DNA from: Antedon mediterranea
Lineage: Eukaryota > Echinodermata > Crinoidea > Comatulida > Antedonidae
Direction: 5' to 3'
Assembly: GCF_964355755.1 (NCBI RefSeq)
Contig: NC_092673.1
Location: 191,001 to 255,000 of the forward strand
Length of the DNA: 64,000 bases
Shown here: piece after piece, positions 1-12,620 of the stretch
Layout: each line of letters starts with the position of its first letter
Numbering within the stretch: the first letter of the stretch is position 1
Program-made: the position numbers and the translations under genes
Notes under the pieces: generated by a model
Told to the model about the DNA's origin: nothing
Database searches by the model: none
Seen by the model: only the letters and a program-made list of their open reading frames with translations

Positions 1-729
1 AACGTAAATTGCATTAATCAGAATAAGATGGCACGCTTTATTCTGGGTGCTAATTATATGTTTCATATTGGTCTCGGTACCTTAATGTTAAGACTAGAGT
101 TAAATATCTTAGGTTATGTCATGTTTTTAAAATTGTTCATAACCGACACGCCTCTTACATGTATTCACAATTTTCTAGAGTCTGTAATTGTCATGGTCAC
201 ATCACCCGGAACAGTATATACAACTTTATTGTTCACAATGCTAGGGGTATCGAATCTAAAGCTTTCTACAATATAGGAATCAAGGACTGGAATGCTCTTC
301 TCAATGATCCAAAATCCATCAATAATCAATCTATTTTTAAAATTAAATTAAGAAAGTATCTCATCGCTGATATTCCTATCTGATTTTATATATTCCGGTT
401 TTATGATATTGTTGCTCTTCACTTTATATATATTTTTTTTTTTACTTTTTTTATATTACGTTTTTAACATTTTATATGTGATTTTTTATTATGTCTTTCA
501 CATTTCCATATGCTTTTCTTATGATCCTTGTTCACTTTCACATCTCAGATTTCTCTTGCAATGGACCCCATTGGAAATAAATTGACATGTCGATTTTATG
601 GGTCGTCCTTGCACCCATTCACTTTGGTTTTAATGAATTTTATTATTTTAATTATTTTGTATTTTTTCTTTGTTATGTATTTTAAATGTATTGTTGAATG
701 GATGCTAAATGAATAAATGAAAAAAAAAT
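1..729 (+). mobile_element. 3' end of a non-LTR retrotransposon (LINE), broken
   Basis: The window opens inside the C-terminal part of a LINE ORF2. Frame 1 from base 1 reads ...NQNKMARFILGANYM..., the usual 'QN..ARFILGA' segment after the reverse transcriptase. Near base 150-160 the reading moves to another frame, where 159-383 reads CHGHITRNS...AFYNIGIKDWNALL...FKIKLRKYL and ends at TGA. That is the common 'H.TR...G...WN.LP...FK.KLK.YL' terminus of CR1/L2/Rex-like elements. Bases 384-729 look like its 3' UTR, with an 'ATGGACCCCATTGGAAATAA' block and a tail of AATGAATAAATG followed by an A run. The frame change shows that it is dead. The 5' part lies outside the window. The exact clade cannot be named by eye. 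Confidence 0.75.
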
Positions 730-3700
730 ATGCTGTGTTTCTCTAAGCATTACCGCCTATCGATAATATTCATCAGCACCTAGATTTCATACGGTTACTA
801 ATATCGACACTCTCATATGATCAGGCATCGACTCTTTTGTAGATATAAAATGGACTACAAATTAAGTCATTGAGTCGTTTCGAGTTTACAATGAGAAGAG
901 TTTCGTGCTGTTCACGATGTCGTGATAACTATATATATATATACTAGTCCATTATTATCAAGATTGTTAAAAATGGGAGTGATTAGTGGAGGAAACAAAT
1001 CTTACTAATAGGTACCAATATATGCATCAACTTCAAATACTATAAACTTGTTGATCTACTTTCAATAAGAGTTTTATCTGAATTGGCACCCACAACCTCC
1101 TGTCGTTAATGCTTATACACCCATACAAGGCTGTAGTCATATAAGATACCTCACAGAACATATACTTTAGGTAGGAAGTTCGAACAAGGCTGTACTCATA
1201 TAAGAGATCCTGTATAGTTTCCCTAGTTCTTCTTTTATGCATGTCATTACTAGTTGTTCTGTGTGTTAAGCTGTAAAGACTTTTTTAATAAGCTACACTA
1301 AAGTGAATCCATTAAAATCGATTGTCAAATCCAATCAATAGTATATGGCTGATTGCTGTGTTAATGTTCCGTTTCCTTCCTATTGACAGATTACACCGCT
1401 ACATCAGCGTCATTTATAGGAATTACGTTCTACGATTATTCATTTATTAATATCGGAATTTAGTAGTATATTAGTCGGATCGACTTATTAAAGCTTAATC
1501 CACTGGAGATTATTGTACAGATTTGCAGCTTTATTTTTCGAATTCATGTTTTCAGAATATTTTTGTAATTCACCTTCATGTTAAGCCTAATGGGTTCAAT
1601 CAATTTAGAGTTGCTTCAATCCTTTATATCGTGTCATATGGCCTACTCAGCCTTTCGGAATTAGTTATCAATGAACGTGAAGATCAAGTAAAATACACGG
1701 ACATCAATTTAAATTAAATAAAGTTCAGTTGAAACATTTGGCTGGCTAACTAATAACCTTAGTACACATGATAAATGGTATCTAATAGACCAGGTGATAA
1801 GGCGTGAGATTTGAGGGGCATTGCATCCGTTTGAATACTGACTTTATTTTTCGCTCAACCTCACGATTAATGTGCGAATAACGATTGCAGAACAATTTTA
1901 ATCTATTATTCACAAGAAAAACAAATCTAATATGTCAGATACGATGGATAAAGCGAGACTATTAATACATTGTAGGAACAGGTGTTACTTTAACAGTACA
2001 CAATCGTTAATAGTTTGACAGAATATATCTATTATTTTCTCTGTCTTTATTAAAAGTAAAAACAATTAATTTGTAATACTCGACATGTCAGAATAATAGA
2101 AACAGATTGCAGACACGAATGTAAGAGCTTGATGATCTTGAGAAGTGAACGATGATATTGATAAAACACTAAAACCAGCGATACTCAAGTGTTTTAAAGT
2201 CGCGACTAATATTTTACTGCCCATAAGCTTAAGCTTTAGATGGGACTATAGTCTGGGATGATCTTGTTTAATATTTGTTTGTTGACCATACACTGTACAC
2301 ATTGGAGTTCATGCTTTTAAAATACAAATAAGTTAAGATACGTTACTACTAAAGCTTTTCATTGATTTTGATAAACTTCCCTGTTCGAATTCGGAGGAAA
2401 TTTTAAATGGCGTACTGTAAGCCTGAGGAGGATTCGATCCCAATTACAGAATTAGTCAATTAGCGCATGCGCATCATCTAAATATTAAATTTGAACTACA
2501 GCATTCTATGATTATGAAATATGCGTACATATTATGAAATATGCGTACAGAAAGACTATTAGGTATGGTGTTTTGTTTTGAACTGTTTTAACATTCTTTA
2601 TCTCTTGTATGTTGTAAATTTCTGTTATAATAACTGCCCCGAATGGGAAGAATACGGGTTATCTCACATTATTTCGTATGAGAAAGTAATTTAAATGTAT
2701 AAAACAGGTAGAAAAACATCTTTTCATTATTAATAATTTGATTCTCAGTTGTATACTTTTCTTTTTAAAACGGACATTATTGTTGGAATACATCAGGGCT
2801 AATTGTTATTAGCCTTGAATGCAAACGGCGGTATATTTGAGGAATGAGACAAAACACCGCTAAAACAATGTAAACGTTTACTTAACTTATATGTTATTAT
2901 ATTATAACACAAATGATGATAAATACGATGTGTGGTACATAATGTCCTATTTGACGTCCACAGAATATACTCATGATTGAACATCACATGCCATCCGCCA
3001 AATGACGTTCCATAAGTCATGTATTGTAATGTTTTACAAGATGCCGACAGATTCGAGTGACAATGTATGAATTACTTTAGACGCATTAGGTATTTTGAAA
3101 ATGTCTTCTTTATCAAAAATGTTTAACTGGTGGATGTGATTGTTTTGTTTTTTATTCAATGAAGCAAGTGGAATCGCGATTCTTTCCGGCAATCCTGCAA
3201 GGTTTTCTAATTTTCAAAATTTATCCTAGGGTGCATACTTTTTCATTTTCCGTTCAAATAATTACAATTTTTATTTCAATGTTCTATTCGTTAACCTGGG
3301 TATACATTTGTATAGTAGGTCTAGCATGTTTAACAAGGGTGTTTAATTAAGTTCGAATACAGTTAGCATGCACACAACATGTTTGTAGTAGTAAACATTC
3401 GGAATTTCGATGAATTTCGGTATATTTTGTCTCAAACTATACTGTACTCTAGGGGCACGTAACTTGTTTGCCGTATTAAACATTCGGAATTTCGATGAAT
3501 TTCAGTATATTTTGTCTCAAACTATCCTGTACTCTAGGGGCACATAACTTCAGTGTTTGGGAGCGTAGCATAATCACGTGTGAATTAATTAATTGATTAG
3601 AAAATCAATCGTTATAAAAGCATTTTGTGTTATTTTGCTGTTGAATAATGCCTCGGTGACTTCGTGATCAACAGTTAATTACAACTAATGCTTTGGATCA

Positions 3701-5185
3701 GTTTTAATAGCTCATTCATGTAGTCACATAATAAGATTAGTAATGCCTATCATTTCCACCAAACAAGATAGAGTAATTTCTTATTTTTAATCACTTCATG
3801 CATTTTATATTCTATTTTCCGTACAGCACTGCAATTACGTAATTGTCATTGTCACTAGCCAATAGTTTGTATCTATAATTGTATGGCGCTGTATCTCGTC
3901 CATTCGACGTGCTGGAGACGGTTCTCTACACTCTGTATAGATATTTTGGTAGCAAGTGTGTGAACATTACTTACATTGCTTCTACCAGCTCTCATCATTA
4001 AACCGAATTTTAAGTTATCTCACACTGCTACTTTATTTTTTATATTGAAGTTAAATAGGCTTCTACCGTTCATTGAAGTATTATTCGTGAAAATGTTAAC
4101 TAATTTAGGTGTCACATTGAAATTAAGCATGGAACATCGTTAAACCCTACGAGTGTTATGGTAAAATACACTAATTGTTACCACGATATGTTTATGTGAC
4201 GCATGTAGATAGAATAAACAAAGACTTACAACATTGTCTTATTAACGTCATTATAAAAACAATTTGTATCGAATGTCTTTCACAAATTATTTGAATTTAA
4301 TTTGTTTTCCAAGTTGAGAATCACGAAAACATTGTGACCTAGCATTTGTTTGTATATAGCATGACCTTATCCTTCCCATAATCCTTCTCTTGTTCCTGTT
4401 CTTCTTCTCTTTCTCTCTTTAAGAAAGACAAATTTACCTCGGCATTGAACCAATAATATCTCAATAAATACAGATATTACTGTGAATATATGCTCTATAT
4501 TATAAATTACTGTATTGTATTCTCGTGCGTCCTGTTTAGTTTAACAGATGATGACATGGGCAGCAACCAATAACATAGGAGTTGAACATAGAAAACAGAC
4601 AAAATTGGAATATGACATAATAATCGTGTTGTTACGACGTCACTGTGATGAAATCTCAGAAATGTTTTTATATTCCACTAACGCATTAAATACGGATTAG
4701 AATTATTAATCAATTCGGATTACCTGATACACCATTTTTAATGTTGATGCATAAACATTTCATAACTGCGTAATCTAGTCCATCATAAATGAGATTAATC
4801 TTAATAGCATAAATGTGTGGAATATGTGAGTGATTGTGCTGCAGCTATTGTATTAATAACGTAGCAGTGTAGCAAGGGATACTTCAAGATAGTATATTGA
4901 GTTATGAAGTAAAAATGCAGCGTAAAGGATACATCATAAATAATACATGAATAATAAGCATGAACGGTCTATTTAAATAAACTGTTTCTGGTTTCGTCTT
5001 GTCATATGTTGTAAGGACCAGAATTAATTTGGCCTGGCATTGAAAGGTCCATTATATTATGTTATTATATTAAGTGGCGGAATATTAAATTTGTAGTAGT
5101 ATAATTAGTACGTAAAAACGGTCATATCGAACTATACTTACAATATCTATCATTAATAATCATTTATTTATTATTTAATTCACAG
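730..5185. other. No gene seen; non-coding, small direct repeats
   Basis: I find no convincing coding exon here on either strand. Small duplications are visible: about 70 bp near 1109-1216 ('caaggctgt.gtcatataaga' twice) and a 20-bp doublet 'attatgaaatatgcgtaca' at 2510-2550. The upstream exons of the gene ending at 9915 may lie here or before the window, but I could not identify a signal or start exon. Confidence 0.5.
3392..3549. repeat. Two-copy tandem duplication, 85-bp offset
   Basis: The block beginning 'taaacattcggaatttcgat' occurs at 3392 and again at 3477, with few differences, each copy running on to 'tctaggggcac.taactt'. No coding content. Confidence 0.85.
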
Positions 5186-8100
5186 GAAACTTTGATGAAA
5201 GTTCGGAGAGCACAAAGTGCTCGAGTTTTAGCAAAATTGGTAAGTTTTATTTATTGTATTAATATTTTTTGATTGGTTGTGTTCTATTACAAACATAATT
5301 TTTAAACTTACTCTGAATTATTAAAACATTAATTGCATTTATTTTGAGAATGATGGTTAAGGTTTACCCAGTATCCATTTACACTTCTAATTATTAAGGT
5401 TATATTACCTTTACTTTATTATATTAACATGCGTCACCTCTTCAATTCTGTATGTAATGAGGCTTAATAGACAAATATAAAATCCCTCCATGATGATGTT
5501 TTGGTATTGATGTCCCTAGCGACCATTTTACAAAAAGAAACCTAAATAAGAGCACATGGACCATATAAGTTGATTATACTATATTTATTACTTTAATAAA
5601 CTAATTATATAACACAATATGGTTTGTAAATAATTTTTATTAATGATTATTGCATTTGTCTGAAAGCTGGAATGTTACTTTAAACAGATTCAACATGAAT
5701 GTCACCGAGTTATAAATAACTCAATGGTAATAATACACACAAGTTTACATACAAATATTCTCATAAACGCTTATTGACTTTCTCATAATGACCATCAAAT
5801 ACATCCATGCTCCTAGTAACCGGAGGGACTTGGTAACGTTACTCTGGAATGTTTTTAATCTGTCACTTGAATGTATGTGTAATTATATTTTGATGGCTAG
5901 TACCTAATGGCGGTTATTAGTCGGCTCAGCAATGCAGTCGTATTAATCAAGCACAAGCCAGTCTATAAATGAAATTGTGACATCATCATCCAAGTGTACG
6001 CACCCATTCGTGTGTGACTTAACGTAACGCACTCGATTATTTCATATCAGTTATACCACCGTCATGACGGGTTATTTTGGGTTAGCAACCGCAGGGCCCA
6101 TGTAGCGATGATGACAGCGACGAAAACTTGTAAATAAATACGATAATTGTATAAACATAGATGTATAGCAATTATCATTGAATCTTTAATTGACAGCATT
6201 ACCACCCATTAGTATTTATTACTTTTGTCACAGAATACATGCAAATGATTATTTTGACGTATCGTGTTTTTCATAGCTAAAAATAAAATAATTTTATTTT
6301 GCGGTTGAAATGATTTATCTTTTACTCTAGTCTTCTGAATCATAATTATTTATTTATTTATTAATCATATATTTGGAATATAATCCCACAAAATTGTACA
6401 CAAGGTACATTTATTTTATTAACTCTCACCGTACGTTATAGTATTATTAGAAATAAAGCACAGAACAAAAACAAACGCAAATTTTTTTTGAAAAATGTGA
6501 AATTCTTAAAATGTCCTGAAAAGGGCATTTTTAACTTTCAAAGCTTGCGTACGCAAAAAAACCTAATCTTCACAATTTTGCTGATGATACAGGAAGATGA
6601 TCCTTGACATGAAGCCTACATGTGTCCAAGTTTCATTTCAAAAAGGCTTTTAGTTTTTAAGTTATAGTCAATTTAAGAATTTCAAAAAATCTCCAGAGAG
6701 CTGATAGCCTAATATAAATGTTTACAAAAAAAATTGATATGAATAGACTAAACAACCAAACTTATAGTCCAAACTCCATTCGTAGAATAAACGCGTTATG
6801 TATGAATCTGGTCGTCGGCAACAAATAAAACCGTTGACGAGGGTGGCGGGGTGTTACAAAAGGAACATAAATTTGTGTGACGATAGAGAGGGCGCTCTTC
6901 AATTTAAACTAATAAAGACGGCATCGGCGTTGAGCCACAAAGTAACTAACACACTGGAATTGTACTATGGTTATCACTATGTCAATTTTTATTATTTACA
7001 TCGTAATTCAACAAAAGTACGTCAACATCTGCCTTCTTAGACATTGTTTGTACTTTGTAGTACTTTCTACCAAACGAGTTACAGCAATAGGGAGCTATAA
7101 CGACTAATTAAGTTTAATCGTAGATTCTAGATTCCTTGTTTATTGTTATATCTTCAACCTCTTTAAATTTAAATTATCTAAACTGTACACAACACTACAA
7201 ATATAAAATGTATTTCAGTAAAAAAAAATATTTTTAAAATTAAACAAATAAAAAATACTTGTTGCATTAGAGTGCATCATATACGCCTTCTGTTTAACCG
7301 GTTATATGAAGTCAATCAACCTATCAGTGAATGTACTGTTTGTACAGCGTTTAATGCATAGAACATGAAAGAGGAAAATACTGCAACAGGATAAACATCA
7401 ATTGGTAAATTGATGCACATAATTTCACTATCATAATTACCTAATTTTTTACTAATTATTTGTAATATAGTAATATATGCATACAATTTTAAACTAAAAC
7501 AAACATGGGAAGTAATAATTCGACATTTTTGTCTGATCACATCAGCAGAAGGAATAATAAACTTGTTATAAGTAAATATTCAGTATTCAAAATACACTCT
7601 TTATGTCTGTAAATCTATCATCACGATAAAAGCTGTAATTAGTGATAATATGTCCATCAACTCGTTCACACAAATCAAGCGGTCAGTAAAACGTTAATAA
7701 TGACGATGAACTCAAGCTAGGAAGAGATGACTAGTTATTGTATTAATTAATCAAAGCCACGGGAGCAGCTGAAAGAGGCTTTCAATGACTGAACTGCTGA
7801 AGATATAAAGCATTCGCAAAACAATAACATCAGTAATATTAAATAATCTGTGTTATTACTTAGTAACACATAAATAACGTAAATTATTGAAAGCTTGTAT
7901 GTCTGTAACAAATACAATGCAAATGTCAGTTATCTATTCAGACGTACAAACATAAAAGAAACTGTGGTCGTTTCTTTATCTTGCGGTAATTTATTATTCA
8001 AAAATAAACTTGATTTTAGACCTATATTTAAAGGAATAAACATACACCTCAAATGTAATGGAGGCCCTGTTTACTAATTTAATCGTTTTATCGTCATTAA

Positions 8101-9915
8101 AACCGTCGTATAAAGCTCTCAGTGTGATATTGTAGTTCACAACTGATCACTAAAACTATCAAAGTGGTTTACATTTGGGAACAGATGACGCACTCAACTC
8201 TCTGCTTCTTAATTTGGTATCATTACACCAATAATATTAACGACTTTATGTACATTTTCTAAATGCAATGCACGTAATATCAAAACGTTATTGGTAATAA
8301 TGTTTTAATAAATATATGATGCGGAGATATGAATTGAATAATATTAATAGTATTGAAATTATTGCCCGTCTGCTTAGATGTGTATTTATATAAATTATGC
8401 AGATAAACTTGCACTGCAACTGTATCAATATTAAACAATACATATTATATATTCTATTCTTCTATGAAAATACGTTGAATTTAAAAGTTTATTTTGTTAT
8501 TTAGTTTTATCATTAAACATTGACAGAAATATTAATTTATAGTATAATAAAATAATATTGCTGCTGCTGTAAAATAATTTAACAACACCACAAGGATGAA
8601 TAGATTTCATTTTATTATGCTGTTAAATTCATTTGCACTTGCGATTGTGAAAATTAATGGAACATGTGGTGTACATAGAATAGGTTATGCTTAGACAGGT
8701 ATTTTGAGGTGGCCATTAGGCCTATAAACGGTGAATTGTAAGACATAGGGTGACGTACGTATCACGAGGGGTGGCCATTAGGCCTATAAACGGTGAATTG
8801 TAAGACATAGGGTGACGTACGTATCACGAGGGGTGGCCATTAGGCCTATAAACGGTGAATTGTAAGACATAGGATGACGTACGTATCACGAGGGGTGGCC
8901 ATTAGGCCTATAAACGGTGAATTGTAAGACATAGGGTGACGTACGTATCACGAGGGGTGGCCATTAGGCCTATAAACGGTGAATTGTAAGACATAGGGTG
9001 ACGTACGTATCACGAGGGGTGGCCATTAGGCCTATAAACGGTGAATTGTAAGACATAGGGTGACGTACGTATCACGAGGGGTGGCCATTAGGCCTATAAA
9101 CGGTGAATTGTAAGACATAGGGTGACGTACGTATCACGAGGGGTGGCCATTAGGCCTATAAACGGTGAATTGTAAGACATAGGGTGACGTACGTATCACG
9201 AGGGGTGGCCATTAGGCCTATAAACGGTGAATTGTAAGACATAGGGTGACGTACGTATCACGAGGGGTGGCCATTAGGCCTATAAACGCTGAATTGTAAG
9301 ACATAGGGTGACGTACGTATCACGAGGGGTGGCCATTAGGCCTATAAACGGTGAATTGTAAGACATAGGGTGACGTACGTATCACGAGGGGTGGCCATTA
9401 GGCCTATAAACGCTGAATTGTAAGACATAGGGTGACGTACGTATCACGAGAGGTGGCCATTAGGCCTATAAACGGTGAATTGTAAGACATAGGGTGACGT
9501 ACGTATCACGAGGGGTGGCCATTAGGCCTATAAACGCTGAATTGTAAGACATAGGGTGACGTACGTATCACGAGAGGTGGCCATTAGGCCTATAAACGGT
9601 GAATTGTAAGACATAGGGTGACGTACGTATCACGAGGATTGAGTTCACATCTTTTTGTTTTTAAGGATGAAAATGTTTACTTTTTACTCTATAGGCCTAA
9701 TTATTCGTTTTGTCCTCACTCTAACAATAGTTAAGGAGTTTTAATGTATATGCACATAATTTTATCATTATTTTGTATTATCTTATTTTGAACAGTTAAA
9801 AGATTACGCTGAGAAAGTCATGTTTGATTCCGATGGTGATTATATACAGAGGCATCATGCTGGTGATAATCAAGAATACTATTCAGGCTTTGACCCGCGG
9901 TGGTACGAAGGATAG
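5186..9915 (+). CDS. Last two coding exons of an unrecognised gene (partial)
   Basis: Two exons fit together in phase 0. The first is 5186-5239 (54 bp), between a strong acceptor (ttattatttaattcacag) and donor TTG^gtaagt. It reads ETLMKVRRAQSARVLAKL. The second begins at 9796 after 'cttattttgaacag', reads LKDYAEKVMFDSDGDY then ...YYSGFDPRWYEG, and stops with TAG at 9913-9915. The joined tail is a basic, probably helical stretch (RRAQSARVLAKLLKDYAEKV) followed by an acidic, Tyr-rich C-terminus. I recognise no family. A secreted or prohormone-like protein is possible because of the short phase-0 exons and an internal Arg-Arg, but no signal exon was found. The 4.5-kb intron contains a 62-bp satellite that ends about 160 bp before the acceptor. 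Upstream exons are missing. Confidence 0.5.
5240..8707. other. Intron-like non-coding DNA
   Basis: This is the intron between the two exons above, before its satellite. It is AT-rich with no supported exon. An open frame at 6798-7040 (80 codons) has no recognisable motif and I do not call it. A stretch at 6480-6720 looks like worn repeat DNA. Confidence 0.5.
8708..9637. repeat. 62-bp satellite, 15 copies
   Basis: Units start with 'ggtggccattaggcctataa' at 8708, 8770, 8832 and every 62 bp to 9576; the last ends at 9637, giving exactly 15 units. Each unit contains AGGCCT and a GACGTACGTATCACGAG segment. Copies are nearly identical. The 3' third carries linked variants alternating between units (see findings). 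Confidence 0.97.
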
Positions 9916-10051
9916 GTTATGTTTAAAGTTGTAAAGACAATTTTGGATTCGACTCAAACAGGCTGAACATTCTTCAAGGATTGCAGCTAGCTCATCACAT
10001 TCCGTTCATTATGTTTATTATAGCCTGACCAGCAATCGGATCGTACCAAGT

Positions 10052-10322
10052 TACTGAAGCTACTGCAGTATCTGAGATGCTGAGACACTGAAGTTACTGC
10101 AGTATCTGAGATGTTGAGATACTGAAGGTACTGCAGTATCCGAGATGCTGAGATACTGAAGGTACTGCAGTATCTGAGATGTCTGAGATACTGAAGGTAC
10201 TGCAGTATCCAAGATGTTGAGATACTAAAGGTACTGCAGTATCTGAGATGTCTGAGATACTGAAGGTACTGCAGTATCCGAGATGCTGAGATACTGAAGG
10301 TAACTGCAGTATTTAAGATGCT
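10052..10322. repeat. 34-35-bp minisatellite with PstI-like palindromes, 8 copies
   Basis: 'actgcag' recurs at 10062, 10096, 10130, 10164, 10199, 10233, 10268 and 10303. The unit contains GATACTG...CAGTATC, so each copy can fold on itself. The minus-strand reading frame through it (ISASRILQYLQYLRHL...) is a by-product of the repeat. Confidence 0.92.
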
Positions 10323-12620
10323 GGATTGAATTTTCAAACCAGAATTCTCTACAAGCAAAATCAGAAACAATATATTACAATGCGCTGAATTATGTCAAGG
10401 AAGCTACAGTTCGAAAAAGAATGAATGAATAATACCATCCATAATGTTGATATGTATACTTTGCAGTAAGATTGTGGGTGTGCAAGCAACTCTTGTTATC
10501 AAAAAAAAATTTTTTTTTTGATTTGCCTATTGCAAATATTACGTTCATTTTTAGGTAAAATTGGGATACCATAATTGTAACAAATAATGGTTTTATATAC
10601 AGGGATTTAACAGAAAGTTAGATTAATAATTTTAAATAATTTCAGTATGGATTTATCATAATTCATGTTTGCCAATCGTCCTGACACAATATACAAACGT
10701 CAATGTAAAGACGATATTATAGGCCTAGGCATATGAATAAATCCCGTCTTTGGAACAACCATATGCCTAATCAGGGGACTCCAAAAACACTTTAAAATAT
10801 AAGAAAATTGCAAAAAGTATTTCATAAAATAGTCTTCGGGGGATATGGAAATCATAATATTTTAAAAGATGATGATGATGTATCATCAATAGCTTAAAAT
10901 TGAAGCAGTAGGCCTCCCCATCCTTATAAACAGATGGTTTTCGAGTTTCTACCGACACCCAGTTATACATAATATACATAATCATTTACTAAATACATTT
11001 ATGGGTTAGGTATGTATATAATAATTATGTGATCATATAATGTAATTATATACATGCATTATATTTAACAAACATGTATAGTATAATATGTTAATAAAGT
11101 ACATTTATATACATTTATCTATCAGTAAATACTTTACAAACGGAACATATTTATTTGCATATTGTACATTCACAATGAATATAATATTATTATGTGTTAG
11201 AACGTAGTCCAAGATAGCAACAAGCTTCTCGTCATTTTATTTTGCTAATCAATCAAAATAAGTTGAAATTGTATGTAATAAATGTTCTACACATGGTTTG
11301 ACTCATTATTAAGATCCATAAATGCGGTGCACTTACAAGAGAACATTAACAACATTGCGTATGTCTATTAGAGTTATACGTTGTTATGTTGTTGTAAGAA
11401 ATTGACATAGTTTGGTAACGAAGTTTGGAGCGGCTTTTGTCGTACGTTGTTAAGGGACACCCGTCCAGTAATTAATTTTGTTGATCAAGATTGTGGACCT
11501 AAATGCCCAAGAAAATGATCGTGTGCTGAGTGTCGATATGTTCACAGGAATAAACTTTGAAATCTGGATACATTACCATTCGTCGTCTACTGTGTGTTAT
11601 TTTAATGATTGAGTTATCATACATTGTAGAAATTCAAATGCATGTGAGGGCGTCATTTCATTCATGCCGACTAACCTGCGGATATTGATGATGATATTAT
11701 TGAATACTATATTGTATTTCATAATTGTTTAACTTTATCTCAAACTAAGAACGACCAATTATATTATGCTTTAGATCTTTTTACGAAGCAATATTATTTT
11801 ACAATATTGACGAATGAAAATGTTTAATTATAATTACAAAGACTTACAATATTAGGCCTATGTGACATCATAATTAAAATTTCAAATTTAAATGAGTATT
11901 TTCTATCTAAAACCCCACAACCAAGCAACGCATTCAAGCGTATTCTGGGTTTTTTTTTAAATAAATAAGGGCAACAATGATGGGTAATATTATATGATAC
12001 ATTGCTTGTGATTGGTGAATTTAATTGCATGCGCTACATGTACGTCCCAGGGAATTTACACCTGTATGAGCATACCTGAGTAGCCACCTGTAAAATTACT
12101 AGGTGAGTTGTTGTATCACGTTAAAAGAAAGATAGGCTTATGTACCGCCTCAGAAATGGCATCTGATAGCTGGAGAGGAAGGCGTAGGATACAATGAGAC
12201 AACAAAGTAAGTGACCACCTAGGAATTTTAGTGACATTATTTCAGTGGAGACCCTGTTTGATGTCCGTGCAAGAGTTAGATCGCTAGTGTGCCCTTAAAG
12301 TACACAGACAAAATTGGTGTTTCCGTTTGTAGGTCTATGATTTTAGGATTTGTTTTTCTAATTGTTGCATTATACAGTATGTCATTCCTCATGAGCAACG
12401 TCGCTTGATGTTCAATTACTGAACAGCTCCGCTAGCCAACAAAAATGATGATATTAAAACCAGCCTTTAATAATTGTTGAAGGCGCAAGTGGAATTTCTC
12501 TCCACCCATTGCAGGTCTTCAGACTCTATCCTTACTCTAATCCCAGTCACCGGCGTGTAACTGTGTCTTGACAAAATACCCGGATTGACTTTTTTAGGCG
12601 GATAAATATAGATCATTATA
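10323..12620. other. Intergenic, no gene seen
   Basis: Lies between the 3' end of the plus-strand gene ending at 9915 and the next satellite. No exon with splice sites or a recognisable motif was found. A short GAT run (10866-10880) and AT-rich stretches are the only structure. Confidence 0.5.

Noticed and set aside
4552-4705. Possible start exon (MMTWAATNNIG...) after an acceptor-like sequence
   Set aside because: No signal peptide, no donor in phase with the exon at 5186, and it runs to a stop.
6798-7040. 80-codon plus ORF
   Set aside because: No motif, inside a likely intron next to worn repeat sequence.
9987-10370. 127-codon minus ORF (ILQYLQYLRHLRYCS repeats)
   Set aside because: Encoded by the 34-35-bp minisatellite; the repeats follow the DNA unit, not a protein domain.
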